A stretch of 64,000 nucleotides of DNA from Streptomyces neyagawaensis (GCF_023516595.1 NZ_JAMGBG010000010.1:124001-188000), one strand, 5' to 3'. Counted from the first letter of the stretch, positions 41,796 to 52,579 are shown. Numbers and translations: made by a program. Notes: generated by a model from the sequence alone, not told the origin.

Positions 41796-42505
41796 TCCTG
41801 CGCCTTCGTCCAGGCGCCGGTGCCGAGGCGGCCGGTGGTGCCGAGGTCGATGCCGCCGTCGGGGGCGAGTACCTGGGCGGGGCGGCCCTTCGCGGTGGCG
41901 ACGCGCAGGTAGGGGGCGTTGACGGCGGGGACGTCCGCCTCGGTGACGGTGTTGCGCCAGACCAGCGAGGTGGTCGCGGACTCACCCGGTTTCAGCGTCA
42001 CCTCGTGCGGGCCCGGGTCGGGCACACCCGTGGTGATCTCCTGCGGGCCGCGCAGCACGCGCACGTCGACGGTTTCGCGGTCCTCGTCGAGCACCTGGAC
42101 CGAGGGGTAGCCGTTCACGGTGTACGGCTTCGTGCCGCAGTTGGTCAGCGTCACCGTCATCGCGCGCAGTCCCATCGCGGCCTCCACGAGACCCGGCAGC
42201 ATCCGCACCCCGGAGGACGGGCAGGCGTCCTTGGGGTCGGCCGACGGTGCCTCCGTGGGCCGCACGTCCACGCTCGAGGGCACTCCCTCGGGCAGCTCGT
42301 CGGCATGCACGCCACCGGGCAGCTCGTCGGCGTGCACGCCCGCCGGGCGTTCGGTTCCCGCGGACGCGGCCGACGTCGAGGGGAGGTCGCGGTCGGGGTT
42401 CACCTCGCGGTCGATCTCCGCCCCGAGTCCGCAGCCGCCGACGGTCAGGATCAGCGCGGCGGCCAGGGAGGCGCGGGAGGTGGTGCGGCGGGGTGTCGGG
42501 ATCAT
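41789..42505 (-). CDS. DUF4232-type lipoprotein
   Basis: A 238-residue exported lipoprotein. The N-terminus has basic RRTTSR, a hydrophobic core and lipobox TVGGC (Cys near 25). The mature part has a Pro/Ser-rich linker with two 9-residue repeats (GVHADELPG, GVHADELPE; DNA about 42291-42344) and then the DUF4232 beta domain with paired cysteines in DACPSSGV and LTNCGTKPYTVNGYP. The function of this actinobacterial domain is unknown. Its stop codon coincides with the edge of the MITE-like repeat, which could have truncated or redefined the C-terminus. Confidence 0.85.
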   Translation of the reverse strand: MIPTPRRTTSRASLAAALILTVGGCGLGAEIDREVNPDRDLPSTSAASAGTERPAGVHADELPGGVHADELPEGVPSSVDVRPTEAPSADPKDACPSSGVRMLPGLVEAAMGLRAMTVTLTNCGTKPYTVNGYPSVQVLDEDRETVDVRVLRGPQEITTGVPDPGPHEVTLKPGESATTSLVWRNTVTEADVPAVNAPYLRVATAKGRPAQVLAPDGGIDLGTTGRLGTGAWTKAQDS

Positions 42506-42694
42506 GGGCCCGATCCTGACACGCGCGTCCGGCGGAAGCCGGGAGTCCGGAAAGTCGCCGTGCGACTGAACGGTGAGGGCCGGTCACCACGTATACACAG
42601 AGCGAGGTCGCACTTTCGCCCCACAGGCAGTCGTGTGACACTGACGTACCCCACCGACCGGCGGCACCGCCGCCACGACCCCGAGAAGTGCGCT

Positions 42695-43366
42695 GTGCGT
42701 GATCTCCCTCTGCCGCTCGCCCTCACCGTGCGTCTGCTTCCGGTCGCCGTACTCGCCACGGCAGGCTGGGCGTTGTCGTCCGGTTCGTCGGACACGAGCC
42801 CGGCGGGGAAGGAGTCCGCGCAGGAGACCGCGTCCGGGCCCATCTCCACCTCCGAGTCCGCGCCGGCCACGTCCGCCGCGACCAAGACGTATGCGAAGGC
42901 ACCCTCGCCCTGCGGCGCCATCGCGGCGAAATCGGTCAAATCCCTTGTTCCGGGCGCCAAGACGGCCGGCAAGGAAATAGCGTCGACCGACGACTCCGTG
43001 CGCCGCACCTGCTCCTGGAACGCCCTCAAGGGCTACGACTACCGCTGGTTGGACATCTCGTACGAGATTCACCAAACGGACGCGAAGGCCGAAACCACCT
43101 ACAAGGAGCGGATGTCGCAGAAGAGCGGCGGCGGCGCGGTGCCCGGTCTCGGTGACGCGGCCTACTCCGTCGTGAACCTCACCACCGAGGACAAGCAGCA
43201 GACCCGCGAGGGTGTGGTGTACGCGCGCGTGGCCAACGCCCTGGTGGTCGTCACCTACAACGGCAGCGACTTCGAGTCGCAGAAGGCCCCCGGCACCGAC
43301 GAGATCAACAAGGGTGCCATCAAGGCGGCGAAGGAGGCGGTGGCCGCGCTGGAGGGCGCCCGGTAG
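42695..43366 (+). CDS. DUF3558-like exported protein lacking a lipobox cysteine
   Basis: A 223-residue protein with an N-terminal hydrophobic segment (LALTVRLLPVAVLATAGWALSS at about 7-28), a Ser/Thr-rich linker, and a domain with two cysteines (APSPCGAI and RRTCSWNAL) followed by KGYDYRWLDISYEI and a VVYARVANALVVVTY strand, resembling DUF3558 lipoproteins. Where these normally have AGC it reads TAGWALSSGSS, so it may be a membrane-anchored or secreted protein. GTG 42695 is used; GTG 42635 is in frame and would add 20 mostly charged residues. Divergent from the DUF4232 gene. Confidence 0.72.
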   Translation: MRDLPLPLALTVRLLPVAVLATAGWALSSGSSDTSPAGKESAQETASGPISTSESAPATSAATKTYAKAPSPCGAIAAKSVKSLVPGAKTAGKEIASTDDSVRRTCSWNALKGYDYRWLDISYEIHQTDAKAETTYKERMSQKSGGGAVPGLGDAAYSVVNLTTEDKQQTREGVVYARVANALVVVTYNGSDFESQKAPGTDEINKGAIKAAKEAVAALEGAR

Positions 43367-43420
43367 GGGCACGTCTCCGGCACGACCACCGCCACTGCGG
43401 TCAGGGCCGTCGGCTCAGGC

Positions 43421-44974
<1,554 letters not shown>

Positions 44975-45130
44975 GGGCAGGCCAATCAAGGAGGCGGGAC
45001 GGGAGAGAAAGGCCGTGCGGGCCTTGGGCCCCTCCCCGGGGGAGCGGGGAGGGAGTCAAGGTGTGGGGGGTCGTGATGGAGTGGAGCGTTCCGGATTGTG
45101 GCAGGAGCCGGCCCGGGAAGGAATCCCTGG

Positions 45131-46150
45131 TCAGCCGGTGATCGCGGGGATGACCGTGGAGCCATACACGTCGATCACCCGTTCCTGCGCGTCGTGCATG
45201 TCGTACACGGCGAACTGGTCGACGCCCAGGTCCCGCAGCCCGTTCAGCTTCGCGATGTGCATGTCGGGGGTGCCGATGACGCAGAACCGGTCGACGATCT
45301 CGTCGGGGACGAACGCCGTGTCGGGGTTGTCGGCCCGTCCGTGGTGGGAGTAGTCGTACCCCTCGCGGGCCTTGATGTAGTCCGTGAGCTCCTCCGGTAC
45401 GGCCGCGGAGTGCTCGCCGTACTTGGAGACCAGGTCGGCGACGTGGTTGCCGACCATGCCGCCGAACCAGCGGCACTGCTCACGGGCGTGGGCGAGCGCC
45501 TCCGGCGAGTCGTCCTCGGTGATGTACGCGGGGGCGGCCACGCAGATCTTCACCTCGGACGGGTCGCGCCCGACGGCGACGGCCGCGTCCTTGACCGCCT
45601 TGACCATGTACTCGGTGAGGTACAGGTCGGAGAGCTGGAGGATGAAGCCGTCGGCCTCCTCCCCTGTCATCTTCAGGGCCTTGGGCCCGTACGCGGCCAT
45701 CCAGACCGGGAGTTCGGCGTCCTCCTTGATCCAGGGGAAGCGGATCACGGTGCCGCCGAGGTCGGCCTCCTGGCCCGAGCCGAGGGCGCGGATGACCTTC
45801 ATGGCGGCGCTGATGCGGGCCAGGGTGTTCGGGGTGCGGCCCGCGACGCGCATCGCGGAGTCGCCGCGGCCGATGCCGCAGACGGTGCGGTTGCCGAACA
45901 TGTCGTTCAGCGTGGCGAAGGTCGAGGCGGTCACCTCCCAGGTGCGGGTGCCCGGGTTGGTGACCATCGGGCCGACCTTCAGGCTCGTGGTGTTCGACAG
46001 GATCTGGCTGTAGATGACGAACGGCTCCTGCCACAGCACGGCGGAGTCGAAGGTCCAGCCGTAGGTGAAGCCGTTGTCCTCGGCGCGCTTCATCAGCTCG
46101 ATGACACGCGAGGCCGGCGGGTCGGTCTGCAGGACGAGTCCGAAGTCCAT
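45131..46150 (-). CDS. LLM-class (F420- or FMN-dependent) oxidoreductase
   Basis: A 339-residue luciferase-like TIM-barrel flavoprotein. It begins MDFGLVLQTDPPASRVIELM and has the VGPMVTNPGTR and CGIGRGDSAMR segments typical of F420-dependent members; APAYITEDD is in the C-terminal half. The cofactor is not certain. In actinomycetes this subfamily is commonly found beside dihydropyrimidinase, as here (11 nt downstream of hydA), so it may act on a dihydropyrimidine or hydantoin-related compound. ATG 46150 has GGAG upstream. Confidence 0.87.
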   Translation of the reverse strand: MDFGLVLQTDPPASRVIELMKRAEDNGFTYGWTFDSAVLWQEPFVIYSQILSNTTSLKVGPMVTNPGTRTWEVTASTFATLNDMFGNRTVCGIGRGDSAMRVAGRTPNTLARISAAMKVIRALGSGQEADLGGTVIRFPWIKEDAELPVWMAAYGPKALKMTGEEADGFILQLSDLYLTEYMVKAVKDAAVAVGRDPSEVKICVAAPAYITEDDSPEALAHAREQCRWFGGMVGNHVADLVSKYGEHSAAVPEELTDYIKAREGYDYSHHGRADNPDTAFVPDEIVDRFCVIGTPDMHIAKLNGLRDLGVDQFAVYDMHDAQERVIDVYGSTVIPAITG

Positions 46151-46161
46151 CTGCTCCGCTC

Positions 46162-47565
46162 CTAGTTGAGGTACTGACAGGTGGAGCGGGGGGTGTAGAC
46201 GCCGTGCCCGGCGTGACCGGTGTACTCCCGCTCGGTGATGACGAGTTCGCCGCGCGAGAGGACCGTCTCGACCCGGCCGGTGGTGCGCTTGCCCTCGTAC
46301 GCCGAGTAGTCGACGTTCATGTGGTGGGTCTCGGCGGACATGACCTGCTCGGCGTGCGGGTCGTAGATGACGATGTCCGCGTCGGCTCCAGGCGCGATCG
46401 TGCCCTTCTTGGGGTACATGCCGAACATGCGGGCCGGGGTCGCGCAGGCGATCTCGATCCAGCGGCGGCGCGAGATGTGCCCGTCGACGACGGCCTGGTG
46501 CAGCAGGTCCATCCGGTTCTCGACGCCCGGCAGACCGTTGGGGATCTTGGAGAAGTCGCCGCGGCCGAGTTCCTTCTGCCCGGCGAAGCAGAAAGGGCAG
46601 TGGTCGGTGGAGACCACCTGGAGGTCGTTGGTGCGCAGGCCCTGCCACAGCTTGGCCTGGTGTTCCCTGGGCCTCAGCGGGGTGGAGCACACGTACTTGG
46701 CGCCCTCGAAGTCCGGCTCGGCGAGGTTGTCCGTGGACAGGAACAGATACTGCGGGCAGGTCTCGCCGAAGACGTTGAGCCCCTCGTCGCGTGCCCTGGC
46801 CAGCTCGGCGACCGCCTCCATCGCCGAGACGTGCACGACGTACAGGGGCGCGCCGGCGACCTGGGCGAGCTTGATGGCCCGATGGGTGGCCTCCGCTTCG
46901 AGGAGCGCCTTGCGGACCTCGCCGTGGTAGCGGGGGTCGGTCTCGCCGCGCGCCAGCGCCTGCTCGACCAGGACGTCGATGGCGATGCCGTTCTCCGCGT
47001 GCATCATGATCAGGCCGCCGTTGTCGGCGGAGCGCTGCATGGCCCGCAGGATCTGGCCGTCGTCGCTGTAGAAGACGCCCGGGTAGGCCATGAACTGCTT
47101 GAAGGAGGTGACGCCCTCCTCCACCAGCAGGTCCATCTCCTTGAGCGTCTCCTGGTTCACATCGGAGACGATCATGTGGAAGCCGTAGTCGATGGCGCAG
47201 TTGCCGTCCGCCTTGGCGTGCCAGGCGTCGAGGCCCTCGCGGAGGGTGTGGCCCACGCTCTGCACCGCGAAGTCGACGATGGTCGTGGTCCCGCCCCAGG
47301 CGGCGGCCCGGGTGCCGGTCTCGAAGGTGTCGGAGGCGAACGTGCCGCCGAAGGGCAGCTCCATGTGGGTGTGGGCGTCGACGCCGCCCGGGATGACGTA
47401 CTTGCCGGTGGCGTCGATGGTGCGGTCGGCGGTCCAGGCCGCCGCGGGGGCCGTACCGCTTGCCGCCAGGGCGGCGACTCGGCCGTCTTCGATCAGGACG
47501 TCGGCGTGCAGTTCGTCTGACGCGGTGATGACGAGACCGCCGCGGATCAGAGTACGGCCGCTCAT
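46162..47565 (-). CDS. hydA: Dihydropyrimidinase / D-hydantoinase
   Basis: Opens the ring of 5,6-dihydrouracil to N-carbamoyl-beta-alanine, or of hydantoins. The 467-residue amidohydrolase has His65-x-His67 in GGVDAHTHMELP, the carbamylated metal-bridging Lys156 in VTSFKQFMAYPG, and later HAENG, VHVSA and STDHCPF segments supplying the remaining His/Asp ligands. Length is normal. ATG 47565 has GGAG about 9 nt upstream. It acts before the beta-ureidopropionases encoded on both sides of pucR. Confidence 0.94.
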   Translation of the reverse strand: MSGRTLIRGGLVITASDELHADVLIEDGRVAALAASGTAPAAAWTADRTIDATGKYVIPGGVDAHTHMELPFGGTFASDTFETGTRAAAWGGTTTIVDFAVQSVGHTLREGLDAWHAKADGNCAIDYGFHMIVSDVNQETLKEMDLLVEEGVTSFKQFMAYPGVFYSDDGQILRAMQRSADNGGLIMMHAENGIAIDVLVEQALARGETDPRYHGEVRKALLEAEATHRAIKLAQVAGAPLYVVHVSAMEAVAELARARDEGLNVFGETCPQYLFLSTDNLAEPDFEGAKYVCSTPLRPREHQAKLWQGLRTNDLQVVSTDHCPFCFAGQKELGRGDFSKIPNGLPGVENRMDLLHQAVVDGHISRRRWIEIACATPARMFGMYPKKGTIAPGADADIVIYDPHAEQVMSAETHHMNVDYSAYEGKRTTGRVETVLSRGELVITEREYTGHAGHGVYTPRSTCQYLN

Positions 47566-47619
47566 TCGGTCACGCTCCGTTCGGTTGTCGGGAAAGTGCC
47601 GGTCGTTCGTGGCTGGTCG

Positions 47620-47662
47620 CTCCCCCACTCTCGACTCCGCTCGAGCGGGAGGGGCCCCCATC
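47620..47662 (-). repeat. Dispersed intergenic repeat, copy 2
   Basis: Inverted copy of the 42-nt sequence at 41669-41710, with changes at the centre (CGACTCC for CGGCTCC) and a longer G-run. It sits in the 164-nt gap between hydA and the upstream beta-ureidopropionase gene, inside the putative operon. Confidence 0.7.
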
Positions 47663-47729
47663 GCGGCGGAAGCCGCACATCAGGCACTGCCCCGCGCCCC
47701 GCCGAAGACAGGGTCGCGGGGAGGCGCTG

Positions 47730-48572
47730 CTACGGCGCCGTCAGCGGGCCGTACGCGTCCGGGCGGCGGTCGCGGAAGAACTGCCAGCGGTCGCGGACCT
47801 CGCGGAGCTTGGCGAGGTCGAGGTCGCGGACGACCAGTTCCGTCTCCTTGTCGCTCGCCACCTCGCCGACGAACTGGGCCTCCGGGTCGACGAAGTAGGA
47901 CGTGCCGTAGAAGTCGTTGTCGCCGAGGTCCTCGACGCCGACCCGGTTGATCGCGCCGATGAAGTACTCGTTGGCGACGGCCGACGCCGGCTGCTCCAAC
48001 TGCCAGAGGTAGCGGGACAGACCGCGCGAGGTCGCCGACGGGTTGAAGACGATCTCCGCTCCGCCGAGGCCCAACGCCCGCCAGCCCTCCGGGAAGTGAC
48101 GGTCGTAGCAGATGTAGACGCCGATCTTCCCGACCGCCGTGTCGAAGACGGGCCAGCCGGCGTTGCCGGGGCGGAAGTAGAACTTCTCCCAGAATCCGGG
48201 CACCTGCGGGATGTGGTGCTTGCGGTACTTGCCGAGGTACGTGCCGTCCGCGTCGATCACGGCGGCCGTGTTGTAGAGGACGCCCGGCTGCTCCTCCTCG
48301 TACATCGGCAGCACCAGGACGAGGTTCAGTTCCCTGGCGAGCGCCTGGAAGCGCTTGACGATCGGGCCGTCGGGGATGGCTTCCGCGTACTCGTAGAACG
48401 CCTTGTCCTGCACCTGGCAGAAGTAGGGGCCGTAGAACAGTTCCTGGAAGCACATGACCTGGGCGCCCTGTGCCGCCGCGTCGCGGGCCGCCTGCTCGTG
48501 GACCTGGATCATCGATTCCTTGTCGCCGGTCCAGGCCGTCTGGAAGATGGCTGCGCGGATGACTCTGCTCAT
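47730..48572 (-). CDS. Beta-ureidopropionase (nitrilase superfamily), copy 1
   Basis: Hydrolyses N-carbamoyl-beta-alanine to beta-alanine, CO2 and ammonia. The 280-residue protein has the complete nitrilase triad: Glu44 in CFQELFYGPYFCQ, Lys118 in GKYRKHHIPQ and Cys155 in GVYICYDRHFPEGW. The FYFRPGNAGWPVFDT segment is typical of bacterial beta-ureidopropionases/N-carbamoylputrescine amidases; the pyrimidine context favours the former. It starts 155 nt after pucR, with direct repeats in between, and is followed by hydA. Confidence 0.93.
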   Translation of the reverse strand: MSRVIRAAIFQTAWTGDKESMIQVHEQAARDAAAQGAQVMCFQELFYGPYFCQVQDKAFYEYAEAIPDGPIVKRFQALARELNLVLVLPMYEEEQPGVLYNTAAVIDADGTYLGKYRKHHIPQVPGFWEKFYFRPGNAGWPVFDTAVGKIGVYICYDRHFPEGWRALGLGGAEIVFNPSATSRGLSRYLWQLEQPASAVANEYFIGAINRVGVEDLGDNDFYGTSYFVDPEAQFVGEVASDKETELVVRDLDLAKLREVRDRWQFFRDRRPDAYGPLTAP

Positions 48573-48634
48573 CGGGACCTCCGGTCACTCGGTGTGAAGC
48601 GAGACTAGGAAGCCCGAAGACCGGGTTTGAGTTG

Positions 48635-48680
48635 CACGGTGTCACGTCTGGAGCCGCTTGGCGTTCCACCGTGTCACCTC
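48635..48680. promoter_or_regulatory. Direct repeats, candidate PucR operator
   Basis: CACGGTGTCACGTC (48635-48648) and CACCGTGTCACCTC (48667-48680) match at 12 of 14 positions and start 32 bp apart, about three helical turns. They lie in the 155-nt gap between pucR and the first beta-ureidopropionase gene, where a second promoter of the cluster is expected. Confidence 0.5.
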
Positions 48681-48727
48681 TTCGTGGACGCATGTTTCAC
48701 CGCCGTTTTCCCAGGTCCCGGCATGTT

Positions 48728-50290
48728 TCAGCCCTGTTGCGCGTCATGCGCGAGGAGGGCGATGTGCACGGACGCGGCCTGCTCGAAGTCGTCGAGGTCG
48801 ACGCCCAGCCGGGCCTCTATGGCTTCGAGACGGCGATACAGGGCGGGCCGGCTGACATGGTGCAGCTGAGCGGTGTGCGACTTGTTGCGGCCGGTGGCCA
48901 GATAGGTCCGCAGGACCGGCAGCAGGTCCTGTTCGGCGTGCCGGTCGCCGCACAGCAGCCCGTCCAGCTCCCGCTCGGCGAAGGCCTGGACGTGCGGGTC
49001 GTCCCGCAGCAGCCGGATCAGGCCCCGCAGATGGACGTCGCGCAGCCGTACGACGGCGGGCAGGTCGAGCCCCGTCGCCGACTGGGCGACGGCGTCGGCC
49101 ACGTGCCGCGCCTCGCGCAGGCCCGCCGGGACGTCCTCCCAGGTGATGCGTGGCTCGGCCGCCGCCACGACCGTCCGGCGCACCCCTGACTCCGAGCGCA
49201 GCCGGGTCGCGAAGTGCGCGGTGAGGGCCTGCGCGTCCTGGTCGCGGGCGAGGCTCAGCAGAACGGCGGTCGCGCCCTCGGCGAGTTCGGCGACGAGGCC
49301 GGAGAGCCCCAGCATCCGCAGCACCCGGTCGAGTTGGGCAGGGTCGCCGTCGCGTACGACGAGCGGCACGAACGTCCGGCGGTTGACGGGCAACCCGGCC
49401 GCCCGCGCCCGGGGCAGCAGTTGCCGGGCCGGTACGACACCGGAGACCAGGTCGGTCAGCAGGCTCTGCGCGGACTGCTCCTCCCAGCTGTGCGCGGTTC
49501 CGCCGAGCATGCGGTGCAGGACGAGCGCCTCGGCGGCCCGGTCGGCGAGGAGCCGCCCGGTGGCGGTGTCGCCGCGGTAGCCGCACAGCACGATCCGGCC
49601 CCAGCGCTCCCCGCGTCCGCCCAGTTCGGCGCGGATCCACCCGTCGCCCTCGGTGCCGCCCGCCTGCCGTGAGATGCGCTCCCAGTCGCGCAGCACGTCG
49701 TCGACGGCGGGCCGCTCCCCCGCCGTGGCGAGGACGCGGTGGGCGAGGTTGGTGACGACGAGCGGACAGCCCGCGTGCTGGGCGATCTCGTCGAGCAGCC
49801 GTTGCAGCGGAGCGCCGGCCGTGATGAGGCCGGTCAGCGCGGTCCGTACGGACTCGGAGAGGCTCACCGCCGCGAACTTCCGCCGGACGAGCCGGGACTG
49901 GACCTCCTCCGTCAGCTCGGCGAAGGGGAACGGCCGGTGCAGCACCACCATGGGCAGTCCGCACCGCTCCGCCGCCCGGCGCATCACCTCGGGCGGCGTC
50001 GGGAAGGCCCGGCCGAGGCCGAGGACGACCGCCGCGGCCTCCGCCCGGTGCAGGGAGCGGATGTACTCGGCCTGCGCCTCCTCGTCGCCGGCGAGGAGGA
50101 CCCCGGTGGTGAGGACCATCTCGCCCCCGGTGAGCATGACGCCCACGTCGGGGGCCTCGGCGACGTGCACCCAGCGCACGGGCCGGTCGAGCTGGCCGGC
50201 CCCGGCCACCACCTCGGGCTCTCCGGCGAGGACCCGGTCCAGGGTGAGGACCTGGCGTACCGACAGGGCGGGTTCCAGGGCGGTGGTCAT
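48728..50290 (-). CDS. PucR-family transcriptional regulator
   Basis: A 520-residue activator-type regulator. Residues about 10-130 form the PucR N-terminal (purine catabolism) domain (VRWVHVAEAPDVGVMLTGGE). The middle contains a GGDEF-derived domain, and the C-terminal PucR_C HTH is RTYLATGRNKSHTAQLHHVS followed by RPALYRRLEAIEARLGVDLD. Such proteins control purine, pyrimidine or beta-alanine/GABA genes. It is embedded in the cluster between the aminotransferase (30 nt upstream) and the beta-ureidopropionase, so it probably regulates all of it. Effector unknown. Confidence 0.9.
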   Translation of the reverse strand: MTTALEPALSVRQVLTLDRVLAGEPEVVAGAGQLDRPVRWVHVAEAPDVGVMLTGGEMVLTTGVLLAGDEEAQAEYIRSLHRAEAAAVVLGLGRAFPTPPEVMRRAAERCGLPMVVLHRPFPFAELTEEVQSRLVRRKFAAVSLSESVRTALTGLITAGAPLQRLLDEIAQHAGCPLVVTNLAHRVLATAGERPAVDDVLRDWERISRQAGGTEGDGWIRAELGGRGERWGRIVLCGYRGDTATGRLLADRAAEALVLHRMLGGTAHSWEEQSAQSLLTDLVSGVVPARQLLPRARAAGLPVNRRTFVPLVVRDGDPAQLDRVLRMLGLSGLVAELAEGATAVLLSLARDQDAQALTAHFATRLRSESGVRRTVVAAAEPRITWEDVPAGLREARHVADAVAQSATGLDLPAVVRLRDVHLRGLIRLLRDDPHVQAFAERELDGLLCGDRHAEQDLLPVLRTYLATGRNKSHTAQLHHVSRPALYRRLEAIEARLGVDLDDFEQAASVHIALLAHDAQQG

Positions 50291-50320
50291 GGGGCGTTCC
50301 TCAGATCTGCTCCGGTGGTG

Positions 50321-51607
50321 CTACCGAATGCTCCTCAGAGCACGTTCGAGGGCGTCGGCACCCTCCTCCGCCTCGGCGACGGTGAGGGAGAGCGGGGGTG
50401 CGATGCGCAGGGCGCTGGTGTTGTGGCCGCCGCCCTTGCCGATCAGCAGGCCCTCCCGGCGGGCGGCTTCGAGGACGGCGGCGGCCGCGTCCGGGTTGGC
50501 CTCCTCGGTACCCGGCTTCACCAGCTCGACACCGATCATCAGACCCCGGCCGCGGACCTCCTTCACCTCCGGCACCTGCGCCGTGATCGCCCGGAGCCGC
50601 TCGATGAGCAGCCCGCCGACGCGGCGCGCGTTGCCCTGGAGGTCGTGCTCGACCAGGTAGTTGAGGTTGGCGAGGCCGGCGGCCATGGTGATCTGGGTGC
50701 CGCCGAAGGTGGAGATGGAGTTGCTGTCGAGGCAGTTCATGACCTCGGAGCGGGCGACGACACCGCCGATGGACATGCCGTTGCCGATGCCCTTGGCGAA
50801 GGTCATGATGTCGGGCGGCCCGTTCTGCCCGTGCGCCTGCCAGCCCCAGAAGTTGTCGCCGGTGCGGCCCCAGCCGGTCTGCACCTCGTCGGCGATCCAC
50901 AGCACGCCGTGCCGCTGGAGCACCTCGCGGAAGGCCGCGTACAGGCCGTCCGGCGGTGAGGTGAAGCCGCCGACGCCCTGGATCGGTTCGGCGATCAGCG
51001 CGGCGGGCGGCCGGACATGGCCGAGGAGGTCCTCCAGGTCGGCGACGCAGGCCGCGATGAAGTCGGCGTCGCTCAGATCGGCGTAGGGGCCTCGGGTGCG
51101 GACGCCGCCGTGCACGTACAGCGTCTGGAGCGGGGACAGCGACGTCGGTGACCAGCCCTTGTTGCCGGTGATGCCGACCGCGCTGAAGGAGCGGCCGTGG
51201 TAGCTGTTGCGCATCGCCAGGATCTGGTTGCTCTGCCGGTACGTCGTCGCCAGCAGCAGCGCGGTGTCGTTGGCCTCGGTGCCGGAGGTGGTGAAGAAGA
51301 CCCGGGCGTCGGGGATGCCGGACATCTGGGCGATGCGTTCGGCCAGTTCCACCATCGGCCGGTTGAGGTAGAGCGTGGAGGAGTGGATGATCCGCCCGGC
51401 CTGCTCGCTCACCGCCTTGGTGACCTCGGGCAGGGCGTGCGCCGTCATCGTGGTGAGGATGCCGCCGAAGAAGTCGAGGTACTTGTTGCCGGCGGCGTCC
51501 CACACATGACGGCCCTCGCCGTGGGTGATCTCCAGCGGGTCCGCGTAGTAGAGCGCGAGCCAGTCGGGCAGCACGGCCTTGTGGCGGCCGAGCAGTTCGT
51601 CGGTCAC
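50321..51607 (-). CDS. Class III aminotransferase (beta-alanine/beta-aminoisobutyrate type)
   Basis: A 428-residue PLP enzyme. The PLP Lys is in DIMTFAKGIGNGM, with the Asp of IADEVQTGWGRTG and the SGTEANDTALLLA phosphate-binding segment. It resembles AGXT2-type omega-aminotransferases. In this cluster it would transaminate beta-alanine or beta-aminoisobutyrate to the semialdehyde, completing pyrimidine ring degradation. It starts 61 nt after the second beta-ureidopropionase and ends 30 nt before pucR, all on the same strand. Confidence 0.9.
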   Translation of the reverse strand: MTDELLGRHKAVLPDWLALYYADPLEITHGEGRHVWDAAGNKYLDFFGGILTTMTAHALPEVTKAVSEQAGRIIHSSTLYLNRPMVELAERIAQMSGIPDARVFFTTSGTEANDTALLLATTYRQSNQILAMRNSYHGRSFSAVGITGNKGWSPTSLSPLQTLYVHGGVRTRGPYADLSDADFIAACVADLEDLLGHVRPPAALIAEPIQGVGGFTSPPDGLYAAFREVLQRHGVLWIADEVQTGWGRTGDNFWGWQAHGQNGPPDIMTFAKGIGNGMSIGGVVARSEVMNCLDSNSISTFGGTQITMAAGLANLNYLVEHDLQGNARRVGGLLIERLRAITAQVPEVKEVRGRGLMIGVELVKPGTEEANPDAAAAVLEAARREGLLIGKGGGHNTSALRIAPPLSLTVAEAEEGADALERALRSIR

Positions 51608-51668
51608 GGCTGCACCACTCCTTTCACTGCGGTACGGGTGGGGCGTGTCAGGGCTGTACGTGCCTACG

Positions 51669-52511
51669 TCAGGGCTGTACGAGTCCTTCGTACGCGTCCG
51701 GCCTGCGGTCCCGGTAGAACGCCCACTGCGTGCGTACGTGCTCGATCAGGTCGAAGTCCAGGTCCCGTACGACGAGTTCCTCGTCCTTGTCGCTCGCGGT
51801 GTCGCCGACGAACTGGCCGCGCGGGTCGACGAAGTACGACGTGCCGTAGAAGTCGTTGTCGCCGTACTCCTCCACACCGACGCGGTTGATCGCGGCGACG
51901 AAGTACTCGTTGGCGACGGCCGCGGCGGGCTGTTCGAGCCGCCACAGGTGGGAGGAGAGACCGCGGTGCGTGGCGGAGGGGTTGTAGACGAGCTGGGCGC
52001 CGTTCAGGCCGAGCTGGCGCCAGCCCTCCGGGAAGTGGCGGTCGTAGCAGATGTAGACGCCGACCTTGCCGACGGCGGTGTCGAAGACCGGCCAGCCGAG
52101 GTTCCCGGGCTTGAAGTAGTACTTCTCCCAGAAGCCCTTGACCTGGGGGATGTGGTGCTTGCGGTACTTGCCGAGGTAGGTGCCGTCGGAGTCGATCACG
52201 GCGGCGGTGTTGTAGTAGATGCCGGACTGCTCGACCTCGAAGACCGGGACGACGATCACCATGCCGGTCTCGCGGGCCAGCTCCCGCATCCGCGTGACGG
52301 TCGGCCCGTCGGGCACGGGTTCCGCCCAGGCGTAGTGCTCCGGCTCCTGCACCTGGCAGAAGTACGGCGCGTTGAAGACCTCCTGGAAGCCGATCACCTT
52401 CGCGCCCTGCCGGGCCGCCTCGCGGGCGTGCTCGACGTGCTTGGCGACCATGGATTCCGTGTCGCCGGTCCAGGTCGCCTGGACGAGGGCGGCGCGTACG
52501 ACGTTGGCCAT
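51669..52511 (-). CDS. Beta-ureidopropionase (nitrilase superfamily), copy 2
   Basis: A close paralogue of the gene at 47730, also 280 residues, with Glu44 (GFQEVFNAPYFCQ), Lys118 (GKYRKHHIPQ) and Cys155 (GVYICYDRHFPEGW) at identical positions. Differences are concentrated in the substrate-facing loop after Glu44 (LFYG against VFNA) and near residues 85-100, so the two may prefer different carbamoyl substrates, such as those from uracil and thymine. First gene of the operon, just downstream of a good promoter and operator. Confidence 0.93.
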   Translation of the reverse strand: MANVVRAALVQATWTGDTESMVAKHVEHAREAARQGAKVIGFQEVFNAPYFCQVQEPEHYAWAEPVPDGPTVTRMRELARETGMVIVVPVFEVEQSGIYYNTAAVIDSDGTYLGKYRKHHIPQVKGFWEKYYFKPGNLGWPVFDTAVGKVGVYICYDRHFPEGWRQLGLNGAQLVYNPSATHRGLSSHLWRLEQPAAAVANEYFVAAINRVGVEEYGDNDFYGTSYFVDPRGQFVGDTASDKDEELVVRDLDFDLIEHVRTQWAFYRDRRPDAYEGLVQP

Positions 52512-52542
52512 GTCAGCTGCTCCTTCGACCGGGAAGTCAGAG

Positions 52543-52577
52543 AGCCTCTACGCCCGTAGAAACAGGCCGTAGAGGCT
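52543..52577. promoter_or_regulatory. Operator: inverted repeats upstream of the pyrimidine-catabolism operon
   Basis: AGCCTCTACG (52543-52552) and CGTAGAGGCT (52568-52577) form a perfect 10-bp inverted repeat with 15-nt spacing. A third half-site CGTAGA at 52555-52560 makes a second, tighter palindrome with TCTACG at 52547-52552. It covers the expected transcription start of the promoter at 52580-52608, as for a repressor site. Confidence 0.6.
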
Positions 52578-52579
52578 TG

